From contig NZ_BAAACF010000001.1 in assembly GCF_039521365.1 (NCBI RefSeq), forward strand, positions 1,922,001 to 1,986,000: a stretch of 64,000 nucleotides of DNA. The letters are read 5' to 3'. Positions 15,639 through 24,270 of this stretch are shown here, one piece after another. The notes under the pieces were generated by a model. That model was not told the origin of the DNA. It was given only the letters and a program-made list of their open reading frames with translations, and searched no databases. Source of the stretch: Clostridium_AW malenominatum (GTDB lineage Bacteria > Bacillota > Clostridia > Clostridiales > Clostridiaceae). The position numbers and the translations under genes are program-made. The stretch's first letter is position 1; the number at the start of each line of letters is the position of its first letter.

Positions 15639-17204
15639 TTGGATAGAAGAACGATTTTAAGTATTATTAGAAAAGAATACAAGGGAGATATTGAAAAAAG
15701 TAGAAAATTTGAGCATATAAAAAGATTTTTTTCCATGATGGAAAAAGAAGAGTATACAATTGACGATGACACTTGGAACGACATGGATATGAATAGGGTC
15801 TATGAGAAACTAGACAGAACCTATAGCACACTAGGGGAGTGCGTTTTATACTTTATGCTAAGAAATCCTCTGAAAGATGAGGAAAAACTAAAAAATAGAG
15901 ATATTTTAATTGAAACCTTTAAAAATGATTCGAAGTTAAGAGAGTCGCTTTCATCTATATTCTTTGAATTAAGTACTGACTCAAAAAATACCTTTTTAGA
16001 TATGATAGAAAGTGAGCTTGTAGTAAATAAGTTCAAATATTATTTATATACCCTATTAGGCAAGATATTTCCTATAATAGCTATTATTTTAACTATACTT
16101 TCCCCTGAAAAGTATGTGATGATGGTACTTGGCTCTGCTTCCTTAAACATGTTTGTAAATCACTTAGAAAGAAACACCATAAAATCTCGTGGAATAATAT
16201 ATCTAAAAGACATTTTAAAGTCTGCTAAAAAAATATCCAATATAAAAAATACTAATATTAAGGATTATACAGATACCATAACAACTAATCTTAAGCAGGT
16301 TAAAAATATTGATAGAAGCACATTATTAATAGGACTTGTTAATATGTGGGCAGGTTTTTTTGAACCTATATCAGTATTGTTCCTTATAGAAGAGTGTGCT
16401 TATTATAGAATATCAGGGGTTTTAAAAGAAAAAAAGGAATATTTAATAAACCTCTTTCATACTCTAGGAGAATTAGAAGCAATAATGTCTATCTCTGGTT
16501 ATCAAAATAATCTAAAACATCCTTATACTAAGCCAATATTTACAAAAGAAGTTTCATTAACCATTACAGAAGGAGTTCATCCCCTTTTAGATAATCCTGT
16601 TGCAAATTCTATTTCTATTAAAAATAAAGGTATAGTACTTACTGGTACAAATATGTCTGGAAAGTCAACATTTTTGAGAATGATAGGCATAAACATACTT
16701 TTATCCCAAACCTTTTATTTTGCATTAGCTAAGGATTATAAAGCTTCATTTTTTAATATAGTATCATCAATTAGTCCTAATGACGATTTATCAAAAGGGA
16801 AAAGCTACTATATGGCTGAGGCTGAAGGAATACTTAGAATAGTTAATGCTCTAAAAAAACAGCTACCTGTATTTTGTCCAATAGATGAAATATTTAGAGG
16901 CACAAACCCTATTGAGAGAATAGCTATGTCAGCAGAAATATTGTCCTACTTAAATAATGGAAGAACTATTCCAATTGTAGCTACCCATGATAGAGAGCTA
17001 GTTGATATTTTAAAGAATATTTATGAATTCTATTATTTCAGCGAAGATGTTGATAATAAAAATGGGTTAAGTTTTGATTATAAGCTTAAAGTTGGAGTTT
17101 CTCAAACAAGAAATGCAATAAGACTTTTAGAATATATAGGCTATCCAAAAGAGGTAACTGAAAAGGCATATAAGCGAGCTGAAACCATTGAGGGCTTCGT
17201 TTAG
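15639..17204 (+). CDS. MutS-like ATPase with predicted membrane segments
   Basis: 521 residues. The C-terminal MutS ATPase domain (~300-520) has Walker A TGTNMSGKSTFLRMIG (~335), Walker B PVFCPIDEIFRGT and the ATHDRELVDIL switch region. The N-terminal half lacks the mismatch-binding and connector domains of MutS1. It has hydrophobic stretches likely to cross or dip into the membrane (IFPIIAIILTIL; VMMVLGSASLNMF; LIGLVNMWAGFFEPISVLFLI). It starts at TTG with GGAAGGAGA upstream. This is one of the poorly characterised MutS-related groups of Firmicutes; a role in classical mismatch repair is unlikely. Function unknown. Confidence 0.85.
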   Translation: MDRRTILSIIRKEYKGDIEKSRKFEHIKRFFSMMEKEEYTIDDDTWNDMDMNRVYEKLDRTYSTLGECVLYFMLRNPLKDEEKLKNRDILIETFKNDSKLRESLSSIFFELSTDSKNTFLDMIESELVVNKFKYYLYTLLGKIFPIIAIILTILSPEKYVMMVLGSASLNMFVNHLERNTIKSRGIIYLKDILKSAKKISNIKNTNIKDYTDTITTNLKQVKNIDRSTLLIGLVNMWAGFFEPISVLFLIEECAYYRISGVLKEKKEYLINLFHTLGELEAIMSISGYQNNLKHPYTKPIFTKEVSLTITEGVHPLLDNPVANSISIKNKGIVLTGTNMSGKSTFLRMIGINILLSQTFYFALAKDYKASFFNIVSSISPNDDLSKGKSYYMAEAEGILRIVNALKKQLPVFCPIDEIFRGTNPIERIAMSAEILSYLNNGRTIPIVATHDRELVDILKNIYEFYYFSEDVDNKNGLSFDYKLKVGVSQTRNAIRLLEYIGYPKEVTEKAYKRAETIEGFV

Positions 17205-17214
17205 TTTATTTTTA

Positions 17215-17247
17215 GCTAGCACCAATTTTACAGGGTGCTAGCTTTTT
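17215..17247. terminator. terminator between the MutS-like gene and oleate hydratase
   Basis: GCTAGCACC and GGTGCTAGC followed by TTTTT; it lies between convergent genes. Confidence 0.85.
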
Positions 17248-17262
17248 AAGTTTTATATTTTT

Positions 17263-18855
17263 TTACCTAAATGAGGCATTTACTGCTTTTAATAAGGTAC
17301 GAACATCATACATATGAGGAGTAACTGGACAAATCTTTTTATCAAGCCCTAGCAAGGTATATACAGCAATTCTTGCCGCACGGATAGAGTACTCTTCAGT
17401 AAATACCATATCCTCTGGAATTTCAACAAATTGACTAATCATTGCAAGGTTTGTTGACCCTTCAGGTACTACCTTAGGACGATCACTCATAGCACGTGGC
17501 TGAAACTGAGCATCAATATATGGCATCATACATGGTATGACATTAACTACACTATCCATTATTTCATCAATTTCATCCTCAAAATGTAGGTGGCTCAATA
17601 GCTCAACAAGCATCTCTTCCCCAGTACAATCTCTCATAACTTTCTTTACATAATTACCTTCTTTGTCTGTATACAAACCATATCCCCAGAAAATTGTAGT
17701 ATCTTCTGGCTGATTTTTAAAGTGGGGTTGTGCAGCAACTACTATAGACATAAGCCAGTTTGAATCTTTAAAGGTCATCAAAGCACCACTGCCAGGTTTA
17801 TTACGAGAATATTTTTCAATCATTTTAAGCAATTTATCACCTTTGCAAGTAACAGTAAAGGATTCCCAATTGGTTTCTTCAGCATTTCCGAAGAATGGTT
17901 TTGGGTTTCCAAGGCCTTCTTTTTTAGCGGCAATTTTTGCCCAAAGATTACCAGACATAGGATTTTCAGCTATCATCTTAGCAGGAGTATTAAAATCCCC
18001 TAAGGAAGCGTTATCGGTCATACACCCGTTAGTTACAATACACAAGTCTCCATGGTTAAGCTTAAGAATGCCTTCTTTTCCGTCATGTTCATAACAGATT
18101 GTTTTAACTGTGATGTTATCACCTTCTTCAAATTCTAAATCTGTTACAGTGTATTTTAAGCTAAAATCAACACCAAAATCATCCAAATAAGTCTTTATAG
18201 GCAATATAATAGAATCATACTGGTTATATGGCGTTCTGGTTACACCTTCAAGAGTTTGAATTCTTGAAAATTCAAATATCATACGATTCATATAACGTTT
18301 TAATTCAAATAGACTAGACCATTTTTGGAAAGCAAAGGTTGTCTGCCACATATACCAGAAGTTTGTCTCAAAAAAGTGAGGGGTTCCTGCAAACCAATCA
18401 CATATACGTAAGTTATCTAATTTTTCTTCAGGGGTAAGCATTAATTTTACTAGTGCCATACGGTCAGCATTATCAAACCCCATAGACAAAACGTCTATTA
18501 CTTCGCCATCTTTATTAATAAGCCTTGCATTCGCATGGGTTGGATGATCATGATCGAAAGCTAAAATTTCATCACATACAGACATTCCCTCTTTTTCTAA
18601 AGATGGTATAGAAGAAAGTAGTTCCCATGTGTTTTCGTAAGTTTCTTCGTTTAGCATTCTTCCACCACGGCAGATAAATCCATTTGTTGCATTTCCTGCG
18701 CCATCATTACTTCCACCGAGAATATGCATTCCCTCTAATATATGAATATTTTCTCCTGGAAAATCACAATCTCTAACTAAGTAAACAGCTCCTGCAAGTG
18801 ATGCTAACCCACCACCCACAAAATACACTTGTTTATTTTCGTATTCTTTTTTCAT
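17263..18855 (-). CDS. ohyA: oleate hydratase (myosin-cross-reactive antigen family)
   Basis: FAD-dependent hydration of cis-9 unsaturated fatty acids to 10-hydroxy fatty acids, a detoxification of host or feed lipids. 530 residues, somewhat short of the usual 560-590. The Rossmann motif is YFVGGGLASLAGAVYLVRD at the N-terminus, followed by GGSNDGAGNATNGFICRGGRM of the FAD/substrate region. The ATG at 18855 is chosen: GGAGG is 8 bases before it and overlaps the alternative ATG at 18870. A VOC-TetR operon lies just upstream and ends in its own terminator, so this gene has its own promoter, probably controlled by that TetR. Confidence 0.93.
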   Translation of the reverse strand: MKKEYENKQVYFVGGGLASLAGAVYLVRDCDFPGENIHILEGMHILGGSNDGAGNATNGFICRGGRMLNEETYENTWELLSSIPSLEKEGMSVCDEILAFDHDHPTHANARLINKDGEVIDVLSMGFDNADRMALVKLMLTPEEKLDNLRICDWFAGTPHFFETNFWYMWQTTFAFQKWSSLFELKRYMNRMIFEFSRIQTLEGVTRTPYNQYDSIILPIKTYLDDFGVDFSLKYTVTDLEFEEGDNITVKTICYEHDGKEGILKLNHGDLCIVTNGCMTDNASLGDFNTPAKMIAENPMSGNLWAKIAAKKEGLGNPKPFFGNAEETNWESFTVTCKGDKLLKMIEKYSRNKPGSGALMTFKDSNWLMSIVVAAQPHFKNQPEDTTIFWGYGLYTDKEGNYVKKVMRDCTGEEMLVELLSHLHFEDEIDEIMDSVVNVIPCMMPYIDAQFQPRAMSDRPKVVPEGSTNLAMISQFVEIPEDMVFTEEYSIRAARIAVYTLLGLDKKICPVTPHMYDVRTLLKAVNASFR

Positions 18856-19000
18856 ATTGGTCGCCTCCATGATTTTTTAAATTTTAGGAAATTAGCTTAT
18901 TCTATCTCCCTACAACGTAAATAATAATACTTTTATCATGGTATATATATAATCAAAAAATAGCGCCTGTACAATTTTCATACACTTTGCTTCAAATGTA

Positions 19001-19046
19001 TAAAAAAACAAGTCATAACAAACAAAGAGTTTATTATGACTTGTTT
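19001..19046 (-). terminator. terminator overlapping the stop of the TetR gene
   Basis: AAACAAGTCATAA and TTATGACTTGTTT form a 13-bp perfect stem, then a T tract on the minus strand. The 5' arm lies in the last codons of the TetR gene. Confidence 0.85.
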
Positions 19047-19600
19047 TCATATCTTTCTAGAGCCTTTACAAAGTTTCCTTCAACTAATTCGCTAAGCTTT
19101 TCAATTATTAACTTTGGGTTTTCCTTCATTCCTTCTTTTATCCATTGAATAACTAAGCCAGTAAATGCATGAGTATAAAAATTTGCAATAAATTTTTTAT
19201 CTTCTTCCTTAACCTTCATATTGCAGGAAACTTCATTAACTACCCCCATAAGTAATTCATTAGTAACCGAATAAAGATACATGTCTAAATGGTTTCTTCC
19301 TAGGGAATTTAAAGTATTAAAACAAAATTCTTTATTATCTTCTATATACAGAAATATTTTATAAAATCCGTCTGTCCAGGTATTATAACTAGTATATTGA
19401 GCTATGCTTTCAACGGCTTCTGTTTTATAAATCCACTCAACTAAATCAAAAATATCTTGAAAATGATAGTAAAAGGTTTGCCTATTTAAGCCACAGTTGT
19501 CAACAATATGCTTTACAGATATCTTATTTAATGGAGTATACTTCATTAGTTCTTTCAATGAACTAGCAAGAGCTTTTTTTGTTATTAATGAACTAGACAT
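19034..19600 (-). CDS. TetR-family regulator (DhaS-like) next to oleate hydratase
   Basis: 188 residues. The N-terminal helix-turn-helix (residues ~7-55: ALASSLKELMKYTPLNKISV, then NRQTFYYHFQDIFDLVEWIY) is of the DhaS/TetR type. The C-terminal ligand domain resembles that of the second TetR at 29404-29973 (SYNTWTDGFYKIFLYIEDN vs STYDSWTNELLYLFHYIESN). It is co-transcribed with the VOC gene (5-base gap). With oleate hydratase 178 bases downstream it probably responds to fatty acids; this is inference. Confidence 0.85.
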   Translation of the reverse strand: MSSSLITKKALASSLKELMKYTPLNKISVKHIVDNCGLNRQTFYYHFQDIFDLVEWIYKTEAVESIAQYTSYNTWTDGFYKIFLYIEDNKEFCFNTLNSLGRNHLDMYLYSVTNELLMGVVNEVSCNMKVKEEDKKFIANFYTHAFTGLVIQWIKEGMKENPKLIIEKLSELVEGNFVKALERYENKS

Positions 19601-19605
19601 TTTCC

Positions 19606-19968
19606 CTATTTACTCTCTACAAATTGAATTTTTAATCCGTTTGGATCTAAAACAAAGAAAAATCTTGTATTGGGATTAGGCTGAAATGGGCCACTATGAA
19701 TCTTTATACCTTTTTCTTCAACAAGCGTCATCATTTTATCTAGAGATTTTACTTCAAATCCTAAGGAAATATCTATTCCCATATTAACATCTTTAATTTC
19801 TTCATCATATATTAGTTCAATTTTTGTCTCTCCATCTCCTAAAAACACTATTTCCATTCCTGGCCTAGCTTGAAATCTTTGGCAAATTGGAAGTCCTATT
19901 ACCTCATGATAAAACTTTAAAGATTCTTCCATGTTCTTGACATTTAACGTACTCCAACAAAATTTCAT
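19606..19968 (-). CDS. VOC/glyoxalase-family protein
   Basis: 120 residues with the paired beta-alpha-beta-beta-beta modules of glyoxalase I and dioxygenases (FCWSTLNVKNMEESLKFYHEVIGLPI, then VFLGDGETKIELIYDE, and FFVLDPNGLKIQFVE with a metal-site Glu). The start has GAGGAG upstream. First gene of a two-gene unit with the TetR. The reaction is unknown: lactoylglutathione lyase, or another VOC activity such as drug binding. Confidence 0.8.
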   Translation of the reverse strand: MKFCWSTLNVKNMEESLKFYHEVIGLPICQRFQARPGMEIVFLGDGETKIELIYDEEIKDVNMGIDISLGFEVKSLDKMMTLVEEKGIKIHSGPFQPNPNTRFFFVLDPNGLKIQFVESK

Positions 19969-20118
19969 AATATCTTCTCCTCATTATTTACTTAAATATA
20001 TTTTATTAATTGTTATTTAGCTTCTTGTTATAATTTTACCCTAAGTATACTAGTTATTCCATAGACTTATTACTAAAATCTGTAGGTAATGAGTCATGGC
20101 TATTTATATTTATTACTA

Positions 20119-20853
20119 CTATTTTAAAGTACGCTTTAAAAATTCCCTCGTACGTTCTCTCCTTGGATTATTGAAAATTTGCTCTGGACTTCCCTCTTCT
20201 TCAATAACTCCTTTATCCATAAATATTACGCGGTCTGATACGTCTTTTGCAAATTCCATTTCGTGAGTTACTATTAACATTGTAAGACCAGTTTCCGCAA
20301 GCTCCTTCATAACCTTAAGAACTTCTCCTACCATCTCAGGATCTAGGGCTGATGTTGGTTCATCAAACAACATAACATCCGGTTCCATAGAAAGAGCTCT
20401 AGCAATAGCTACACGTTGTTTTTGTCCCCCTGATAATTGTTTTGGTTTTGCGTTAACATACTGTTCCATGCCAACAACTTTCAAGTATTTCATAGCTGTT
20501 TTTTCCGCTTCTTCCTTGGAACGCTTTAACACCTTCATTTGCCCTATGGTGCAATTGCTTAAAACATTGTGATTATTAAATAAATTAAACTGTTGAAACA
20601 CCATGCCAAGCTTTGTACGATAAGCGTAAATATCGTGCTTATCATCTAAAATATTTTCTCCATTATATATAATTTCTCCACCACTTGGTTTCTCTAAAAG
20701 GTTAACACAACGAAGAAGGGTTGATTTACCTGATCCAGATGAGCCAATGATACAAACTACTTCCCCTTTATTTACTGAGAAATCAACGTCTCTTAGAACT
20801 TCGTGAGTTCCAAAGGATTTACTTAAATGTTTAATATCAATTACTTTTTCCAT
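20119..20853 (-). CDS. amino-acid ABC transporter ATP-binding protein (lysine importer)
   Basis: ATPase of a polar amino-acid importer, 244 residues. Walker A GSSGSGKSTLLRCVNLLE, signature LSGGQKQRVAIARAL, Walker B VMLFDEPTSALDPEMVGEV, and the H-loop in IVTHEMEFAKDVSDR. It is third in the binding protein-permease-ATPase operon under the lysine riboswitch, so lysine is the likely substrate. Confidence 0.93.
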   Translation of the reverse strand: MEKVIDIKHLSKSFGTHEVLRDVDFSVNKGEVVCIIGSSGSGKSTLLRCVNLLEKPSGGEIIYNGENILDDKHDIYAYRTKLGMVFQQFNLFNNHNVLSNCTIGQMKVLKRSKEEAEKTAMKYLKVVGMEQYVNAKPKQLSGGQKQRVAIARALSMEPDVMLFDEPTSALDPEMVGEVLKVMKELAETGLTMLIVTHEMEFAKDVSDRVIFMDKGVIEEEGSPEQIFNNPRRERTREFLKRTLK

Positions 20854-20869
20854 ACTATCCCTCCTTTGT

Positions 20870-21625
20870 CTAATTTCTAATCATATCTTCAGCTCTTGCT
20901 ACTTGCATTTGATTGCCCATCATAATGTAATTATCAGGACCATCTAGTTTTCTTTCAATAAAACGTAAAACTCTCGTTACTGTAAAGGTCATTACAAAGT
21001 ACAATACACATGCAACAAAGAAGGATTCAAAATACTTAAAGTTATTTCCTGAAACTGATTTTGTTTGGAAATATAACTCTGTCACACCAATTACGTTAAG
21101 AACTGAAGTATCTTTAATATTTATAACAAACTCATTTCCCGTTGCTGGTAAAATATTTCTAATCACTTGTGGCAATACTACGTTTATCATAGTTTGAATG
21201 TGATTCATACCTATTGCATGAGCTGCTTCAAACTGCCCTTTATCTATAGAAACAATACCTCCACGAACTATTTCTGACATATAAGCACCTGTATTAATTG
21301 ATACAATAAATATTGCTGCAGTTAATCGATTCATATCTATACCAAAAGCTTGGGCAGATCCATAATAGATTACCATAGCTTGAACAATCATAGGTGTTCC
21401 ACGGAATATTTCTATATAAACAGATAAAATAGCGTTTATAACTTTTAAAACAATTCTTTTAGCTCCTCGTTCTGGAATTGGAATAGTACGTATAACCCCT
21501 ACTAATAGACCTATGATAGAACCTATAATAGTGCCGGTCATAGAAATTAATAGTGTAACGCCAGCTCCACGAATGAACATTGGCCAGTTCTCTTTCATAA
21601 TATCTATTATCAACTGAAAGCTCAT
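20870..21625 (-). CDS. amino-acid ABC transporter permease (lysine importer)
   Basis: HisM/GlnP-type permease, 251 residues with about five transmembrane helices. The EAA loop is FEAAHAIGMNHIQTMINVVLPQ, where the ATPase docks. A single permease gene suggests a homodimer. AAAGGAGG precedes the ATG. Middle gene of the operon. Confidence 0.92.
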   Translation of the reverse strand: MSFQLIIDIMKENWPMFIRGAGVTLLISMTGTIIGSIIGLLVGVIRTIPIPERGAKRIVLKVINAILSVYIEIFRGTPMIVQAMVIYYGSAQAFGIDMNRLTAAIFIVSINTGAYMSEIVRGGIVSIDKGQFEAAHAIGMNHIQTMINVVLPQVIRNILPATGNEFVINIKDTSVLNVIGVTELYFQTKSVSGNNFKYFESFFVACVLYFVMTFTVTRVLRFIERKLDGPDNYIMMGNQMQVARAEDMIRN

Positions 21626-21691
21626 AATTATCCTCCTTTAAAAATATCTTGAAACCAAATGCTATAAATACACCTGGTTTCAAATAATTAA

Positions 21692-22528
21692 TTATTTTGC
21701 TGCTGGTTGATTTTTAATAGCAGCATCCATTATTTTTGTACGTTCTTCTTCTGATATACCTTTTAATATTTCATTGATTTTCTTAGTTAATTCGCTACCC
21801 TTTGCAACACCTACAGCAATTGCAGTGTCATCATCTAAAGTAGTAAAGCCTTCTTTAAATTCCACCATTTTAAAGTTTGAGTTAGCAGCTTCTGCACTAA
21901 CACCCTCTGGACGTTCTGATACGTATCCATGAATCATTCCTGATTCTAGAGCAACTCTCATTGCTGGGAAGTTGTCCATTGCGGGCTGTTTAGCTACACC
22001 ATTGATTTGATCTATTACTGAATAGTGGAATGTATTTAATTGAGCAGTTATCTTTGCTCCTTTGAAATCTTGTATTGAAGTTGCACCGTCATATTTTCCA
22101 CCTTTTTTAACAACCATAACTAAATTTGATTTATAGTAATTCTCTGAGAAGTCAATTGACTCTTTACGTTTTGCTGTTGGTGACATACCAGCGATAATTG
22201 CATCTATTTTTCCTGAAGTCAACGCTGGCACAAGACCATCCCATTCTGTTTTAACAACAACTAACTTTTTCCCTAAACCATCTGCAATCTTTTTAGCAAT
22301 CTCTACATCGTATCCACCTGCATATTCTGCATTACCATCAATTTTAACTCCACCATTAGAATCATTCATTTGAGTCCAATTAAATGGTGCATATCCACAT
22401 TCAAGACCAACTTTAAATGTATCTGATTCTACCTTAGCTTGCTCCTTTGAACTTTTAGATCCACACCCTGTAAAAAGCATAATTGCTGATAAAGACGCCG
22501 CTATTAATACTGATAATTTTTTTCTCAT
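21692..22528 (-). CDS. amino-acid ABC transporter binding lipoprotein (probable lysine-binding)
   Basis: Family 3 solute-binding protein, 278 residues. The signal peptide ends in lipobox FTGC (~residue 22). Domain marks are FKVGLECGYAPFNWTQ, YAGGYDVEIAKKIADGLGK and DAIIAGMSPTAKRKESIDFSENYY. First gene of the operon; the lysine riboswitch in its leader points to lysine as ligand. Confidence 0.92.
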   Translation of the reverse strand: MRKKLSVLIAASLSAIMLFTGCGSKSSKEQAKVESDTFKVGLECGYAPFNWTQMNDSNGGVKIDGNAEYAGGYDVEIAKKIADGLGKKLVVVKTEWDGLVPALTSGKIDAIIAGMSPTAKRKESIDFSENYYKSNLVMVVKKGGKYDGATSIQDFKGAKITAQLNTFHYSVIDQINGVAKQPAMDNFPAMRVALESGMIHGYVSERPEGVSAEAANSNFKMVEFKEGFTTLDDDTAIAVGVAKGSELTKKINEILKGISEEERTKIMDAAIKNQPAAK

Positions 22529-22574
22529 AACTATTTTCTCCTCCTGTTATATTAATTTTAGTTTTTTAGAAAAC

Positions 22575-22602
22575 GCAAAAAGACCTGAGATGAACTCAGG
22601 TC
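22575..22602 (-). terminator. lysine-riboswitch terminator
   Basis: On the minus strand GACCTGAG, loop TTCAT, CTCAGGTC and TTTTT, between the aptamer and the binding-protein gene. Confidence 0.9.
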
Positions 22603-22646
22603 AAAAAAGCTTACACTTTTCCCTAATTCCTCTTCTTTTCCCAAAA

Positions 22647-22822
22647 TGAGATAGCACAACTCAATAAACCGGGAAGTTTATTGAGACAGTCCTGCAGTTC
22701 TTAGCTGCAGACCCAGCAAGTAATACTGAGAATATTACTAACTTCGGCGACATTTCCTTCTCCTTAGCATCAATGCCTCTCAAGCTCCTCTAAAGACTGT
22801 TAAATACCGCGCCTCTACCTCA
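22647..22822 (-). ncRNA. lysine riboswitch (L-box) aptamer
   Basis: On the minus strand the P1 arms TGAGGTAG and CTATCTCA enclose the conserved L-box core: AGAGGCGCGG, AGGAGCTTGAGAGGC, GGAAATGTCGCCGAAGTTAG, TTGCTGGGTCTGCAG and GACTGTC. The 176-base size fits the class. Lysine binding should favour the downstream terminator and shut off the ABC transporter. Just upstream, CCTCAC/GTGAGG (22820-22840) could pair with the P1 5' arm as an alternative fold. Confidence 0.93.
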
Positions 22823-22861
22823 CCTGTAAAAGTGAGGCCTTATTAAATTGTATTTTAATAT

Positions 22862-22890
22862 ATTCTACAACAACATATTATATTTGTCAA
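22862..22890 (-). promoter_or_regulatory. promoter of the lysine transporter operon
   Basis: On the minus strand TTGACA, a 17-base spacer and TAGAAT, about 40 bases before the aptamer. Confidence 0.7.
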
Positions 22891-22919
22891 CCTATATCCA
22901 TAATTTATTCAACATTAAA

Positions 22920-24254
22920 TTATCTAACAAGGATTGGCCCAACAAAGGCCCAAAGCATAACCCAAATCCATAGTGCCGCAGCACCAACCCAAGCTGCTTT
23001 TAGAACTGCTTTCATATTGCTGCAACGTGCGATACCCAATTGACCTGCAAGATTCGCTGTCGGATATAAAGAACCTGTAATTCTTGTTGCAGCTAAAATT
23101 GCAGTAGCCCAAACTTCCATTGGTAAATTAACTGAGCTAACTAAGTCTATGAACATTTTGTGCACTATAGTAATTTCAGCAACAGCAGCTGCTTCTATGC
23201 CGAATCCACCAACCAGAGATGCAATTATTAAAACCCCTGCTTTTCCACCCCCAGAAACTAAGCCTGTTAAAAGATTACCTAAGGCATCAAAGCCTCCACC
23301 AATATTAATCATACTAAACATTACTTCGAAGAAAATAAACACCAAAAACATATTTGTCATTTTTGATGCACCTTCAACAAAGGTGTCAATTGCAGAGTCA
23401 ATCCCCAGTCTACTGCTAATAGTAAGAACTGCGGATAAGATCAACATTACAATGATAGCATAGCTTGTGCCCTGCTTTGTGATGACACCAAAGCCAACTA
23501 AGAGAGCAAATGCTATTAAAAACAATATTGTTGTGCGTTTTTGTTCAGTAGCAATAACCATTTTATTAATATCAATCATATCATCAGTTATCTCATATAC
23601 TTCAACACCTTTTAGTTTCTTTTGAATTTTAGTTACTGCAAAAACTGTAGCCCCAATCCATACTATGCTAAATGGAATAACGGCCCATAACATTAATTTA
23701 CCATAAGAAAGTCCTGTAACTCCCATAGTGGCAATAGTAACACCTGTCAGTGGCCCCATGATTAAACCAACCTCACCTGCAACCTTAAGTAGAGTACATA
23801 CAGCACTTGGTGTTAATCCTACAGCTGCCACAACAGGAATGATAACAGGAGCAATTATTGCATTACCACCAGCCAATGTTCCAAGTAATCCACATATGAC
23901 AATAGAGCTAATTATAACTGCTGCCATACCTTTTTTCTCAGTATTTACTCCAATTCCTTTTACAATCCAGTATACAAGGGTTTGACTTACTTTTGTCTTA
24001 TTCATTAAGTAGCCAAGTCCACTTCCGAACATGATTATAATGCCTATTATTGCCAAAAACGATCCTAATGAGGTTGCAAAAATTCCAGCTAGGCTTTTAA
24101 GTCCTTGTCCAGTTAAAACCGCAGCTACAATTACACCTACTATTAAACCTGCTAAGTTAGATTTATTTCTAAAAACCATTATTAAGTACACTAGTAGCGG
24201 AATTAGTGCTAATAGTGATGGTGTTGATATCAATGCATATTTTCCTAGTTCCAT
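22920..24254 (-). CDS. ion-transporter-superfamily permease (GntP/DcuC-like) paired with D-aminoacylase
   Basis: 444 residues, about 12 hydrophobic segments, two inverted halves, and re-entrant glycine-rich loops (LLGTLAGGNAIIAPVIIPVVAAVGLTP; LVGGFGIEAAAVAEITIVHKMF). This is the layout of gluconate/citrate/C4-dicarboxylate permeases. It starts 17 bases after the D-aminoacylase stop, so the two are co-transcribed. Probably it imports N-acyl-D-amino acids or exports a product; the substrate cannot be read from sequence. Confidence 0.75.
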   Translation of the reverse strand: MELGKYALISTPSLLALIPLLVYLIMVFRNKSNLAGLIVGVIVAAVLTGQGLKSLAGIFATSLGSFLAIIGIIIMFGSGLGYLMNKTKVSQTLVYWIVKGIGVNTEKKGMAAVIISSIVICGLLGTLAGGNAIIAPVIIPVVAAVGLTPSAVCTLLKVAGEVGLIMGPLTGVTIATMGVTGLSYGKLMLWAVIPFSIVWIGATVFAVTKIQKKLKGVEVYEITDDMIDINKMVIATEQKRTTILFLIAFALLVGFGVITKQGTSYAIIVMLILSAVLTISSRLGIDSAIDTFVEGASKMTNMFLVFIFFEVMFSMINIGGGFDALGNLLTGLVSGGGKAGVLIIASLVGGFGIEAAAVAEITIVHKMFIDLVSSVNLPMEVWATAILAATRITGSLYPTANLAGQLGIARCSNMKAVLKAAWVGAAALWIWVMLWAFVGPILVR

Positions 24255-24270
24255 ATTATTTCCCCCAATT

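Noticed and set aside
18856..19000. Possible TetR operator TACAATTT...AAATGTA upstream of oleate hydratase (about 18970-19000).
   Set aside because: Arms are imperfect and far apart, and no matching copy was found near the second TetR gene; not strong enough to annotate.
21459..21683. 74-codon minus-strand ORF overlapping the start of the lysine permease.
   Set aside because: Tyr/Arg-rich low-quality peptide in an alternative frame of the permease gene; the permease frame has the family motifs.
23149..23985. Plus-strand ORFs of 85-104 codons within the permease paired with D-aminoacylase.
   Set aside because: Ala/Pro/Ile-rich antisense frames caused by codon bias of a membrane protein on the other strand.
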